Below are positions 10,201 to 19,507 of a stretch of DNA of 64,000 nucleotides, one piece after another. The notes under the pieces are model-generated. The model ran no database searches, had not been told where the DNA came from, and was given only the letters and a program-made list of their open reading frames with translations. The translations under genes and the position numbers were made by a program. Source of the DNA: Diplonema papillatum (lineage: Eukaryota > Euglenozoa > Diplonemea > Diplonemida > Diplonemidae); assembly GCA_030068145.1 (NCBI GenBank), contig JAPJBO010000026.1, forward strand, positions 496,001 to 560,000, in the 5' to 3' direction. Within the stretch, counting starts at the first letter, position 1. Every line of letters begins with the position of its first letter.

Positions 10201-13200
10201 CTCCTCTTCTCTCCGCGCGTGTACGCTACGTCGACGCGCTTGTTCCTGTGTGGGTGTTTTGTGAAGGGCCGGTCCTCTAGGACCGGGCAGAGAAGCGCCT
10301 CCCTCGCGAGGGCGCCCACCTCGTTGCGGAGCGCTGTGTGCGCCCGCGTGCGCAGCCCCGCGTTGAGGCACGTCAGGGAGTGGTCCCCGAAGCGGTCGGC
10401 CTCGGCCGCCCCGCAGAGCCGGCACTCGCGTGCCTGCGGCGCCAGCTGCATCCCCAGCCGCAAGCGCACTGCCACTGTGAGCTCGGCTGGGGACATCCAG
10501 AGGTCGTCCGGGGCGTTGTGCGCCCCGTAGAGCCACGTGGAGGCGTGCTTGGCGGCACAGCTGCGGATCCTCGCCTGGCCCCTGACCCCGACGAGCGGAT
10601 CCCTCAGCAGGCCCGCCTGCCTGGCCCCGGAGATCTTCCCACTCCATTCCTTCTGCTTGCGTGGCGCGCCCGCTGCCCCTGCTTGCAGTGAGTCTCTGAC
10701 CTCGGTCAGGACTTCCGGAAAGAGTGCAAGTCTGGGGCAGGCGAGCGACGCCGCGCATACGGAGTCCTGTGTGAGTGTGATTTGAAGTGGCCCCCCCCCG
10801 GGGGCTCTCGTCAGCAGCGGCAGCCCCTTGATGCCCTCCAAGGTCGCCGCCACCCCTGCCACGGCCGCCGAGTCGGCGCACGAGTGCATCCCTAGGCCGC
10901 CCAGCCTCAGGGGCAGCGAGGCCTGCACCCACTCGGTGTCCCCCAGCTCGGCCCCGAGGGTCCTCGCCAGGGCTCGCCGCATGAAGGCGTCCACCCTCCC
11001 GTAGTCCGCCACCGGGCCCGTGGCCCGCATGAGGGAGACCACGCAGACGAACCCCGCGCACGAGTTCAACAGGGCCAGGGCCGTGTGTGGGTCCGGGAGG
11101 CTGGCAATGGCCCTTGCCCGCTTCTCGGCCCTGTCCAGGACCTTTGCCACCGCCTCCCGCACCGCGGCCTCGGACCCACAGGGTGCTCCCAGAATCTCCC
11201 AGCTCTCCAGTGAACACCGGGTCATGGCCGCGAACTCGTCCGGCACCCGCTCGCCCGCGAGGCAGACCACCTCGCTCTTCCCTCTGTTGAGGTGCATTCC
11301 CACCGCGCCCCCCTCCAGCTCGAATGCGGCGAGCCACGCGATCAGGTGCTCCCATAGCCCCGCCGCGGCGCCATCATCCAGGTAGAACGCTCGCGCGTCT
11401 AGCTGGGACACCCGCAACGCGTCCGGTTGTGCTGGGGGGGCCGGCTCCTGTACCGGGGGGGCTGGTGCCTGTACCGGGGGGGCTGGTTCCTGTACCGGGT
11501 TTGCTGGGCCTGCCCCTGCCCCGTCCACCTCCATGTCCTGTTGCTGTGGTTGTTGTTGTTGTTGTTCTTGGGGCTGGGCCGGGGCTAGGGCCCCCTGCGG
11601 AATATCATTGGCCCCCAAGGGTGGCAGCCGCTCGGCCAGGGACAAGTCCACTTTCCGCAGGACCTTCTCCAACACGAGACAGAAGAACAACGGCCCGAGT
11701 GGGTCCCCCTGTTGCACTCCGCACTCGGACCAGACCACTTCCTCCCCGAAGGAAAGCCGTGACCTGCGCCCGTACGCCGCTATCGCGTATGGCAGGAGGC
11801 CTGGGGCGCTCTCGGCCACTGCCTGCAAGATGGCCTCCCTGCTCACCTTGTTAAAGGCGTTCTGCAGGTCCACCTTCAGGATCCCTCGCCCTTGGCCGTC
11901 GCGCCGGTACGCCTCTCCCACGCACCGCATCGCGCAGACCATGGCGTCGGCGCCGGACTTCATCCCGACCCCGGTCTGGCCGCACCTCTCCAGGATGGGC
12001 TTCACTGCCTGCACCACGGACTTGTCCCTGGCCAAGATCTTGGCTGCCATCCTCCTCAGGACCTCTCCGCAGGCGATGGGCCGGAGACCCCCGTCCTTCT
12101 TCTCGAGGGCCACTAGCCTGGCCCCAAACCCGTGCGGCCGGGCCTCGTCCGGGAGGCTCCCGGTGGCGATCCGCGCGATCACCGCCACCAGGGGGGCCCT
12201 TATCGGCGAGCCCGGGCTCACCAGGTCCAGCAGGTGCTGCGCCGACAGCCCCGACGGCCCTGGCGCCGTCCCTCGGGGGAGCGCCCTCAGCGTCTTAATG
12301 ACGATCCCCCAAGAGACGTCGATCTCCGCGTTCGCCTGTGGTGGTATTGGGGGGAGGGGGGGTTCTGGCGCCTGTGGGTGTTTTTCTCTCATGACCCCCA
12401 GTGTCTCCTCGTTCACTGGGGCCACCTTCGCCGCCGAGAGCGCGGCCACCGCCTTCCCGAACCACCGGGCCTTCGTCTTGCGGATGACCTGCTGGACGGT
12501 CTTCGCATCCAGCTGGTCGGCGTCCTCCACGTCTGTCGCCAGACCGACGAACCGCCCGATCTGGTTGTCGTCCTCGTCCATCACGAGGAACCGGACCGGG
12601 GGCACGCCCGCCTGCCTCCTGCCTGCCGCCACTTCCTGCGCCTCCGTCCAGAGCTCGCCGAACCTGCCGTGCGCCCAAAGGTGGCAGCGACTCCTCAGGG
12701 CGGCCGCCACCTTCTTCCTCCCCCCTCTGCGCGGTTTGAAGAGGACGAGGGTGGCGAAGGAGTGTAACCGGAGCCACCCGGTTACGCTCCCCGTGGCCGC
12801 CAGCTGTAGCGCCTTCGCCAGCTGCGCGGCCACCACCAGCTGCGCATCCAGCGGGATCCGCTCCAGCTTGGGCACAGCCAGTGCGCTGACCTCCGCGAAC
12901 GAGAACGGCATCTCCTCCTCGAACGCTGCGTGGGCCGGCCCCGCCGCTGGGTCGGCTGCCTGGCCTGCCGCCGGGGCTCGGCGTCGGTGGTTGTCGGCCG
13001 GTGGTGCCGCCGGGGCCGCGTCCGGGCGGTACGCCCGCGACAGGGGGCACATGTTCCTGTGCCTGCCCTGGACTCCCGGCAGGCGCCCGCAGAGGCAGAC
13101 CGGCGGCGGGGCGGCTGGGGCCGGTGGGGGGGGCGCGGCGGGCCCCGGGTGCGGTTCGACGCATCCATCCACGGTGAGGTCGTCCCCACCGCGCCCCAGC

Positions 13201-13250
13201 GATCTCGTTGCGGACCTGTGTGTGTGTCCCCCCTTCCCCTTCCGGTTGGG
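7241..13250 (-). mobile_element. Long LINE with restriction-like endonuclease
   Basis: The element runs on the minus strand from about 13250 to a poly(A) tail seen as the T-run at 7257-7283. The tail abuts GACACCCC (minus sense), inside the G-run that ends the 500-bp array. It carries one long open frame. The RT followed by a zinc knuckle and a C-terminal restriction-like endonuclease, with no APE endonuclease, place it with the RLE-type (R2-like) non-LTR retrotransposons. The coding DNA is far richer in GC than its surroundings. The open frame suggests a recent insertion. The exact 5' end is not fixed. Confidence 0.8.
7431..13172 (-). CDS. Retrotransposon polyprotein: RT plus restriction-like endonuclease
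   Basis: One uninterrupted frame of about 1913 codons. The frame starts without an obvious ATG; the 13172 codon is GTG and the frame stays open upstream. Near the start is VDGCVEPHPGP, close to a 2A ribosome-skipping motif (consensus DxExNPGP). A Cys-containing Pro/Ala-rich region follows. RT runs from about residue 295 (GTAPGPSGLS) through motif A (LKVDLQNAFNKVS, about 433) to the catalytic YLDD at 597-600. A zinc knuckle CRLC...H...C begins at 917. The endonuclease motif RVDVAYT...LIDVAITFP lies at about 979-1000. After residue about 1125 there are some 800 residues of low complexity: Ser/Gly runs, then proline-rich tandem repeats (NPQAPPQKRELPPPK). It would catalyse target-primed reverse transcription in the nucleus. 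Confidence 0.85.
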   Translation of the reverse strand: MDGCVEPHPGPAAPPPPAPAAPPPVCLCGRLPGVQGRHRNMCPLSRAYRPDAAPAAPPADNHRRRAPAAGQAADPAAGPAHAAFEEEMPFSFAEVSALAVPKLERIPLDAQLVVAAQLAKALQLAATGSVTGWLRLHSFATLVLFKPRRGGRKKVAAALRSRCHLWAHGRFGELWTEAQEVAAGRRQAGVPPVRFLVMDEDDNQIGRFVGLATDVEDADQLDAKTVQQVIRKTKARWFGKAVAALSAAKVAPVNEETLGVMREKHPQAPEPPLPPIPPQANAEIDVSWGIVIKTLRALPRGTAPGPSGLSAQHLLDLVSPGSPIRAPLVAVIARIATGSLPDEARPHGFGARLVALEKKDGGLRPIACGEVLRRMAAKILARDKSVVQAVKPILERCGQTGVGMKSGADAMVCAMRCVGEAYRRDGQGRGILKVDLQNAFNKVSREAILQAVAESAPGLLPYAIAAYGRRSRLSFGEEVVWSECGVQQGDPLGPLFFCLVLEKVLRKVDLSLAERLPPLGANDIPQGALAPAQPQEQQQQQPQQQDMEVDGAGAGPANPVQEPAPPVQAPAPPVQEPAPPAQPDALRVSQLDARAFYLDDGAAAGLWEHLIAWLAAFELEGGAVGMHLNRGKSEVVCLAGERVPDEFAAMTRCSLESWEILGAPCGSEAAVREAVAKVLDRAEKRARAIASLPDPHTALALLNSCAGFVCVVSLMRATGPVADYGRVDAFMRRALARTLGAELGDTEWVQASLPLRLGGLGMHSCADSAAVAGVAATLEGIKGLPLLTRAPGGGPLQITLTQDSVCAASLACPRLALFPEVLTEVRDSLQAGAAGAPRKQKEWSGKISGARQAGLLRDPLVGVRGQARIRSCAAKHASTWLYGAHNAPDDLWMSPAELTVAVRLRLGMQLAPQARECRLCGAAEADRFGDHSLTCLNAGLRTRAHTALRNEVGALAREALLCPVLEDRPFTKHPHRNKRVDVAYTRGEKRRLIDVAITFPLQANAVKKAAETEGGAATKYEAVKRRTYDGPILAEAPEQQDLLLVPMVVDTFGAWGESALPELRALVNAVHRRHDWETYAAVSHLAFHRLSFVVARAVARIALVNADVHLGARRVEEGELELDEISTDDGAGSSSSSSSSSGSSSGGGGGSSSSNSSSSVASGGGGGGGAPEGGGGGAPGGPQAPAAQGPPPLPPPNDEQSQEGGQGEQGDEGRAPGAQAAPRGQVQGEVMPITGGVEPIPRVPPLTTQRHTPGSRASCSGPAVTTDHTHAGPRAPGMHTTTTNTHTQGGGGVRLYHPFARQSDFLHRPSGVREGSPAVPPRGGSPAAAGQTAGPAAAPEERILCVPGEGGSLLGDTEGAPGRTPPEKQAAVPEDEEMPASDGAQADVEPPKATRREGEVPPSTATPPVPPAPPKETVAPQPPQHAAAGTAEGVRVAPLRPRQAGKANPKRGPSQVDSRAGTGATGSGIRGPSQHPPIQHDTNMQVEEAEATRKDILKPLEAGRAGTASSRDGWRCAPPRATPSEPYRQRPRSMGTKRDPLGVEDGPSSSVVPPLPPAGPTPKPQVRKGETAPATSKPLDPPGKGRPPPKKQGLPKGPNPHTQALKLQAAAKTPQPPEKRQPPTNPQAPPQKRELPPPKNASASETNPQAPPQKRELPPPKNAQASETNPQAPPQKRELPPPKNASAPETNPQAPPPKREPLPPKNAPAPETNPQALKRKDPPVGLSNPQLLKKPRPPGDDQPPPPPPKKAPSPPEIIIIAAHQPPPRLKRKDPPCSILLGEKYCPKKARPQDPSLNKSAQNTQVQQQPHPRHPPRPFASRSLVEGVSPSELSGVIVPLPQSAGATGLAQTGRSPGTPTTVGKRNWGPPSRATASAGVPTQDPASHRAPLRQTAQGLAKSRVEGGPSIAPRTR

Positions 13251-13261
13251 TGTTTTTTTTT

Positions 13262-15550
13262 TCTTGTTTTTTTGCTGAGTGCTTCAGGAATGCAGCCTTG
13301 GGTTCTGGAGAGCATTTCTAAGCTACTTTGCACTTTTTCGTCACAAAATAAGGACAATTTCGGGTAATTCGAGCGTATCAAGATGAAAGACCCCAGGAGA
13401 CAAGCCACCTGGTCCAGGCCAAAATCGGTGAAGTTCGGGGGTAATTCCTTTGTGGTGACCACTTTCTGCAGTCGGCCCTGGCGAAGGTGGGGCGGAAGAG
13501 CTACAAAGGTGCAGTATTACGGCCCGAACTTGCGCAGAGTGGCCATGTGCTATGCGTGCCCCGAAGAGGAAGGAATAGGATGAGAAGGAAGGACAGACTG
13601 CGAGTCTCGGTTTGGCAGGTAGTGACAGGAACAGCTAGCAGGAAATGTTCTACCAGAGGCCCCGCGCCGGCCGGGTTTCGAAGCGATCGCGGGACCGCAG
13701 ACCTTCGCGGCGGTCGGAGGAGAGAGGTGGTTCCGGGCGCTGCAGTATTGGCTGGAAGGGATGTGCTGGTCGGTGGTGGGTGACGTCTCGATGGCAGAGC
13801 TCGCCGTCGACTTTGAAGTGTGCACCAAACTAGATCTTCCGGGCAGTGTCGTAGCGACGACGGACGGGACACCGTTGAGCATGCGTGCGAGGGTACTCGC
13901 AAAACTTTTAAAAACCGTCGGGGATGCACTGGAGCGAAACGGCGACGGACCGCTTCTGCCAGACAGGAAACTGGGGAAGATAGGTCGCTGAGAACGGTGG
14001 GGGGTACGAGATGAGGCCGATCTTCCGTGGTGGTACAGAGACGATGGAAGTGCTCGAGACACAGCTGACGACGGCACGAGTTCAGCGACGAGGCGTGGGG
14101 GATGGATCTTTTCCCTACGTGTGGAGGTGGAAGGGCAGAGCGTGCGGCGAGATGGGCGGTGTTCAACGCTACGGAACACGAAAAGTGGAGTGAGCGGGTG
14201 TGCCACGGCACCAGAAAGTGAAGTGCGGCGTGTGAAAGCGCCGGTGCAACCTGGACGAGCAATCGAAGAAGAAGCGAGGCACCAAACGCGCGCCTGAGCG
14301 CGACGATCAAGTCGAGCTAAAGAGGCGAAAGAATGACACATCACGTACGAAAAGATAACCGCGACACCGCAAATCGCCACAGATTATTTGCATTCTAACC
14401 CAAACTATCAGAGGCGGTCGCGGTCGAAGACGGCAACCCGAGCGAGGAGCAAGGTTGATAACCAGTAATGGCCATGCTGAAGGCAAGGTTGCGTTGCAGG
14501 AGGAGAAACTGGTGCTTGGCCGAGGATAAGATGGCTATGGCGGCAGGGGCAGAACAGAGGGACAGCGAGTCCTTCTTGTGGGGTAGTCCCGCCTTCGCAG
14601 TCCCAGGACCTCCGCCCACTTGCATACAGCCGTCGACTGGCCTTTCCCAAGAGGACGAGTTGGAATGCAGGTACCATCTCCGGAGAGCTTCCGGTTTCTC
14701 CCAGAGTAGAGGAGCTGATGCAAACGCCACCTGGGCTTCTGAACGTGATTGCAGATCACCTTCTTGCCCAAACCCAAGAGGGATTGGAGTGTCGGAATGG
14801 CGCGCAAGGAGAGGCTCTGGCTTGTTTGCTTCTTTCGCTGGCGAGAGGGAGACTTCGGACACGGCAAAGCCTTGGGTTCTTCGGGCTCTGCATCCTTCTG
14901 TTCCAGAGATCGTAGAGCAGTTTGCCCACAACAACATTAGCCTTGAATGGCATGCTTCGGGTGAGGGCATGCAGTTTATCAAGAAGTAACTCTCTCTTCT
15001 TGTCAGCTTCCCTTCCATGCAGACAGTAACTTCTTATCAGCTTCCCTTCTATGCAGACAAGTCGGACTCAAGCACATATTTTCGTCTATCACCGGACTCT
15101 TGATTGCGTGCTGCCAATTTTATCTGTGGGCTGTCCAAGATATTCTGCAGATCTCGATCGGTCAGGCCTCTGCCATCCGTCACGATAACGCGAATATTTT
15201 TAAGGACCAGTACAAGCACGCAATGGTGGCAGCTGTGCTTTTCCTACAGTCCTCTTGGGGAACGTTGAAGGGGGCCCGGTAGCGAGCTTTACTCAGGTTC
15301 CTGCAAGCGTTACTTCTGCGAGTCCTGCGATAGCGTTCGAGTCTACTTTCTCCTCCAACGAATTCATGCCACGGCGTCACGAAAGCACCACCCCCGACAC
15401 CCCGAAGGCTCCATTTTTCAAAAGGCTTGGCCCTTCTGTGGAAAGCCCAAGCAAGAGGAACCGTTTTGCTCACTCCAAAGCTCCCGGTTTGGCGCCGGTG
15501 CGTGGCGTTTCAAAGATCCACTACAAAAAAAAAAAAAAAAAAGACACCCC
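13262..15550 (+). mobile_element. Poly(A)-ended retroelement, 3' part (copy 2)
   Basis: It is the fuller version of copy 1 at 1-1543, including about 510 bp (13826-14343) absent there. It ends in an A-run at 15525-15542 followed by GACACCCC. A plus-strand LINE-type C-terminal peptide lies at 13761-13991, followed by about 1.5 kb without recognised coding, read as a long 3' UTR. The upstream RT region is missing or displaced. The 7.2-13.2 kb LINE sits directly upstream in opposite orientation and may have inserted into this element. Confidence 0.6.
13761..13991 (+). pseudogene. C-terminal segment of a LINE protein
   Basis: The frame reads MCWSVVGDVSMAELAVDFEV, then CTKLDLPGSVVATTDG, and closes after LLPDRKLGKIGR. 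The segment YWS-x2-G-x-VS-x-AELA-x3-F recurs at about 22455-22520 on the minus strand, there just downstream of a zinc knuckle. DFEVCTKL-x2-P-x2-VVA recurs at about 45300 on the minus strand. It therefore marks the C-terminus of a LINE family in this genome. It is a fragment; the RT part is not adjacent. Confidence 0.5.
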
Positions 15551-15606
15551 AAGGTCAGTTCCCCGTAGTTCCCCCGTAGTTCACCCTGGCTATACCGACC
15601 ACACCA
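15543..15606. repeat. Right half of the split MITE
   Basis: It ends ACCGACCACACCA, the exact inverse of 5519-5531. It carries the 28-bp direct repeat (15556-15583) of 5536-5563 and is followed by AAATA, as the left half is preceded by it. Its first bases, GACACCCC, sit against the retroelement A-run. Confidence 0.5.
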
Positions 15607-15624
15607 AAATAGCTATTTTTCTTT

Positions 15625-15690
15625 TCTGATTTTCTGAATAATCAGAAAAATCAGATCAGAAAAATCAGCATCAGATCTGATCAGACTCCC
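15625..15690. repeat. TCAGAAAAATCAGAT short repeat
   Basis: Direct and inverted copies of ATCAGAAAAATCAG and GATCTGATCAG form a small AT-rich repeat. There is no coding sequence here. Confidence 0.6.
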
Positions 15691-15823
15691 CAACCCTGGC
15701 CAGTGAACAAGAGTGCAGGTTTTCTAGACTGTTTCTGTGTGCGTTGTTATTTCAACGCAGACGTGGGGGTGCTTCATGACGAACAAACAGGGGGCTCCGG
15801 AGCTGCTACTACTAGGCGCATTC

Positions 15824-17083
15824 CTATGTTCCCCAGTCGGACCATTCCGCTCCCCTGTGCGGTTTACAGACGCACAGCTGCTGACCCTCCTCGGGTAGGC
15901 CAAAACCATGGCTGTTTTCGAACAATTCAAAAGTCCTAGCGCGAAGCGTTGAGCTGAGAAGAGCGAAACACACCGGAATTTCGTCCTCGAGGGACCCGCC
16001 CAGGCTCTGCAACGGCTGTTCTTTGGTCGAACTCGACGACTGCTGCGTTGGGTTGCTCTTCGCACCGTTCTCTCGGTGGTCCGGCGGCTCACGTTTGAAG
16101 GCCAAAGCGAGGCAGACTTTGCCCCAGTGCGGCCCGCGCAGGTGCGACCACAAGTAGATGGACTTGATCTTCGACCGCATGCGTCCCCACCGCAGCTTCG
16201 CACGCAGCGACGCGCTCGTCTCCTGCAGCATCTCGAAGATCACGGCGTGACCCGTGAACGTGGCGAACTTGAACTCGCTCGGAATCAACGTCGGGTACTG
16301 GCATAGATTCCCACCGAGATGGTCCCGTTCTTCGCCGTACTCCCACGCCCGCCCTCGCAACAAGCAGCGATGGAATCCTTCTTCTAACTTGTGACGCCTT
16401 TGGTGGTGGATGTCGTATCCTTCCGCATCCTGGAGCATGACGACGTCTCCTTTTTCAGCCAGCTTCCGGATCGTCCGATCGTCCCAAACCTGTGTGCAGC
16501 AGTAAACCCCATGGATGTGAGTGTGTGGGTGTGCGCGTGTGTTTAAGTAAATAACTTCAAGTAGGTAACGGCTGACCGAAGTATAGCCCACCTGTCACCT
16601 TGCACCAGTCGGCCATCCCACGTTGGAACTCGGACACACCATCAGCGTACAAGTCGTTCGCGTGGAAAACACGGCGGGTGAAATCTACACGGGTACGAAT
16701 CTTGTGGATGCTGGAGTGGAATGCCACCTGGGGGAGCGCATCAGCATTCCCACAGTACCCTGTGCGCCTCGTGTTCTGACGGTAAGAAAAGTGCAGACCT
16801 TCGGATCGTACGCGTCATCGATGGACATCAGAAAGCGTGTAGCATTGATTCCGCACGCTTTCCAAGCGAAGGTGGCGAACTGCTCGTCTTGTTTGAGAAG
16901 GGGCGCCAGGAGGCTTTTGCGGAGGTGGATCACTTTGCACCACGATTCGGCCCATAAGTTGCTGAAGCGGTCATGCCCGGTGAGCAAGGCCTGCCACCCG
17001 GCGGTGTATCCGGATCCGTAAAGGAACATCTTCCGCCCCACACGGATTTGGATGATGCCTACGATAGGAATCAGAAGGCCCAC
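15824..17083 (-). CDS. Unrecognised multi-exon host protein
   Basis: A minus-strand frame reads VAFHSSIHKIRTRVDFTRRV...GMADWCK and ends at a GTGACA donor (intron 16598-16490, 109 bp). After the acceptor CACACAG it continues in the same phase with VWDDRTIRKLAEKGDVV... to a stop at 15824. This exon has about 220 residues, a basic middle (LRAKLRWGRMRSKIKS) and a Ser/Gln-rich end. A third frame upstream (16760-17083, GSGYTAGWQALLTGHDRF...) is probably another exon, but its junction near 16740 is not resolved. I do not recognise the family. The natural amino-acid composition and consistent splice phase favour a real gene over a chance frame. Confidence 0.5.
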
Positions 17084-17401
17084 GTCTTCGTCTAACGCGG
17101 CTAAAAGGTTCGTGCCCGCCGGTACCCTGCTCGGTTCGTATTTGTGTTGTCGGCGATGAACGCTTGTCGGTTGCCCGGCTGGTTTCTTTATGTGCTACAC
17201 TGCGCTGCAACTCAGGACTAGCACGCTATACAACAGACCACAGGTGGGATCCACGAAGTCATGACAAGACGGACAGCAGGCAGCTTTGGGTTTGCACGAA
17301 GGAGGAATCTTGCACACCTGCCCAAGAACACGGAGAAAGGATTGTGCAGAGAGCTGATGGCAAAGCCCGGGAATAGAAGAGCAAAAATAGCTATTTATTC
17401 T

Positions 17402-17512
17402 CGAGAAAAAGTTAGTTTTCTGCACGAGTAGTTTTCCAGTGTGCCACGAGTAGCCGTAGGCCACGAGTGGCACACTGGAAAACTACGAGTGCAGAAAACT
17501 ACCTTTTTCGAG
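17402..17512. mobile_element. Nested palindrome with six direct CGAG copies
   Basis: CGAG occurs at 17402, 17425, 17447, 17464, 17486 and 17509. Between successive copies lie matched arms: 19 nt (17406-17424) with 19 nt (17490-17508), 18 of 19 complementary; and 18 nt (17429-17446) with 18 nt (17468-17485), perfect. The 13-nt core is TAGCCGTAGGCCA. Each layer is a palindrome centred on CGAG, and each inner layer is flanked by two CGAG copies. This is the pattern expected if each was inserted at the centre of the one outside it with a 4-bp duplication. Confidence 0.85.
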
Positions 17513-17805
17513 TGAATGAGATACGTTTTCCACCGCACCACCGACTTTTCTGCACTCGAGTTGCACTGACACCAGGTAGAGCGGAGGCCAAAAAACGAAG
17601 AAATGTGTCAAGCGGGGCAGCAGATGTCCTTGCATCTGCAATAAGCCTGGGGTGCGGCTACATTGGACGAGCACACTTTTCCAAAACTTCGTCTTCTTGT
17701 TGCGTTAATGGTATGGTCCTTTGACAGAGTGAGCCGATGCCTCTCATCTCACCTTTAAAACACGGCTGAGGCACGCATGCTGTTGACAGACGCTAGCGTC
17801 CGACA

Positions 17806-18795
17806 TTACGCACGCGCGTCGCAGTCGTTGGGTGGTTGACAAGTTGTTTCATCGGACACTCGGATGAGCTTTGTTACTTCACTGCCGCAGGTTCCCCCCT
17901 GCCCTGGGAGGTCCGCTTGGCTTCCTTCAGGTTGCGTTTCCGCGTTGGTGTTGTTGCTTCGCTTTTGGACTCTTCTTCGACTTCGCACGGTCCCAACGTC
18001 CTGGTCTGCCCTTGGTGCACGTCTTGCGCTCAGTCTGCGCAGTTCGTCTCTCCTGCTTGACTTCGTGCTTCCATCGAGCCTGCTTGCGCTCCCATCCCGC
18101 GTCTGCGGTCGAAAACTGTCATTCAGTGTTGCAGCTTGGCGGGGCCCAGCCTGCGGTATGGCTCGCACCTTGTCGCCGGCCTTCTTCACCGTCTGCTCTC
18201 GTGCGGCGGCTTCGTAGGCGCGCATCACGGCTTCAAACGCCTGCTGGCTCGCCATATGTGGTCTTTTGTTGAGTCCGGCCATTTTCCCGCCTCCGAGAGA
18301 CGTCAGGACGTTGACTTGCATCTCAAGCGCCGGGTGAATCGGCGTCTGCACGATACTCGTCAGCCGTCGCATCGCGCTCTTCATCGCGTACGATTTCGCG
18401 GTCGCCGAGTCCCGATACTCGGCTGTTGCTCGTTTCTGAACCTCATCCATCGCGCGATTCGATAGAGCATCGGCGTCGATATTCTGCTCGCGCGGCACGT
18501 GCTCCAACTTGATGTCGGTGCCTTTCTGCCGCAGTTCCGCCACCTCTGCCTGCGCCCTCGTCTTGTACGGTCGCAGAGCTTCGGAACAGCGCGCGTTTCC
18601 TGGCATCTGGTCAACGACAAGTCCGCTGTCCCCCCGAACAACCAGCTCTCCGTTCAGCCCTGGCTGGTCTTGCAGTCGGTGCAGTGCCTTGATCAGAGCC
18701 GTGTACTCCGCGACGTTGTTAGTCGCTCGCTCTTCGATTGCATCGGTTTTTCCCCGCGAGGTAGTATACGGCTCCTGCACCCGAAACGGCCCCAC
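17806..18795 (-). pseudogene. LINE RNase H domain
   Basis: The frame carries ATNNVAEYTALIKALHRLQ, VVRGDSGLVVDQM and EHVPREQNIDADALSNRAMD. These are the Glu helix, the Asp strand and the final Asp of type I RNase H. The first catalytic Asp strand must lie upstream in another frame. The tail after about residue 130 is basic and unrecognised. The domain would remove the RNA strand after reverse transcription. It lies directly downstream of the RT and zinc knuckle of the same broken element. Confidence 0.7.
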
Positions 18796-19507
18796 GTGTC
18801 CCGTTGTTCCGCGAGCCGCCGTCGAAGAAGACTGCTGTCAGCGGTTCGAACAGTTCGTCAGCGTCAGCGCCAGGCCGCTAAAAAGCTCGAAGTCAATTGC
18901 GAGTTCAAAGAACGTCGCAGAGGCGTCGTCTCCTTGCTCCGCCCATCGCTTCGAGGAGCTCCATTTTCGAGCATCTCTTGCGAGTCGGGCCACGCTGTGG
19001 TGCTCGGCCGGGCTCCCTGCACATCGATGGGGTACACAGCAGTCGGTGGTTTAGGGCACCATCCCCACGGGTAGGTGTCGACAGAAAACTCCTTTCTCCG
19101 ACAATCCTTTTCAACTAATCCTTCCACCTTCTGTCGGTCGAGCAGAATGCGCGCACATTAGCTGAATCGACCCTGCCATGACCGCCGCTTGGTCGTGTTA
19201 CGCCTGTTTCAGACATTTCGGCATGTTCGGAAGACTGGCGACGAGTGCAGGTACTCATTCCTGATTGCTGTCCACCTCGTGCAGTCCCACCACATGTGGT
19301 GCTCGTCTTTCGGTACCCCCGCGTCGCAGTACTTGCAGACATCGTGCCCAAGCCGCTTTCCCGTCAAAACAGCGTTACCTTGCTGGTATCCGGTCAGCCC
19401 TCCTTCCGTCAACGATCGTTGTGTCGCCGGACCGTCGATGCCGTGGGCAATCCCCTCGAATTGTCCTCGCACGATCTTCGCATACCTGCTGGTGCGGACG
19501 GCCTCCC

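Noticed and set aside
7450-13278. Long plus-strand open frames, including 581 codons at 11533-13278
   Set aside because: They are opposite-strand shadows of the GC-rich LINE frame; the minus strand carries the RT and endonuclease motifs.
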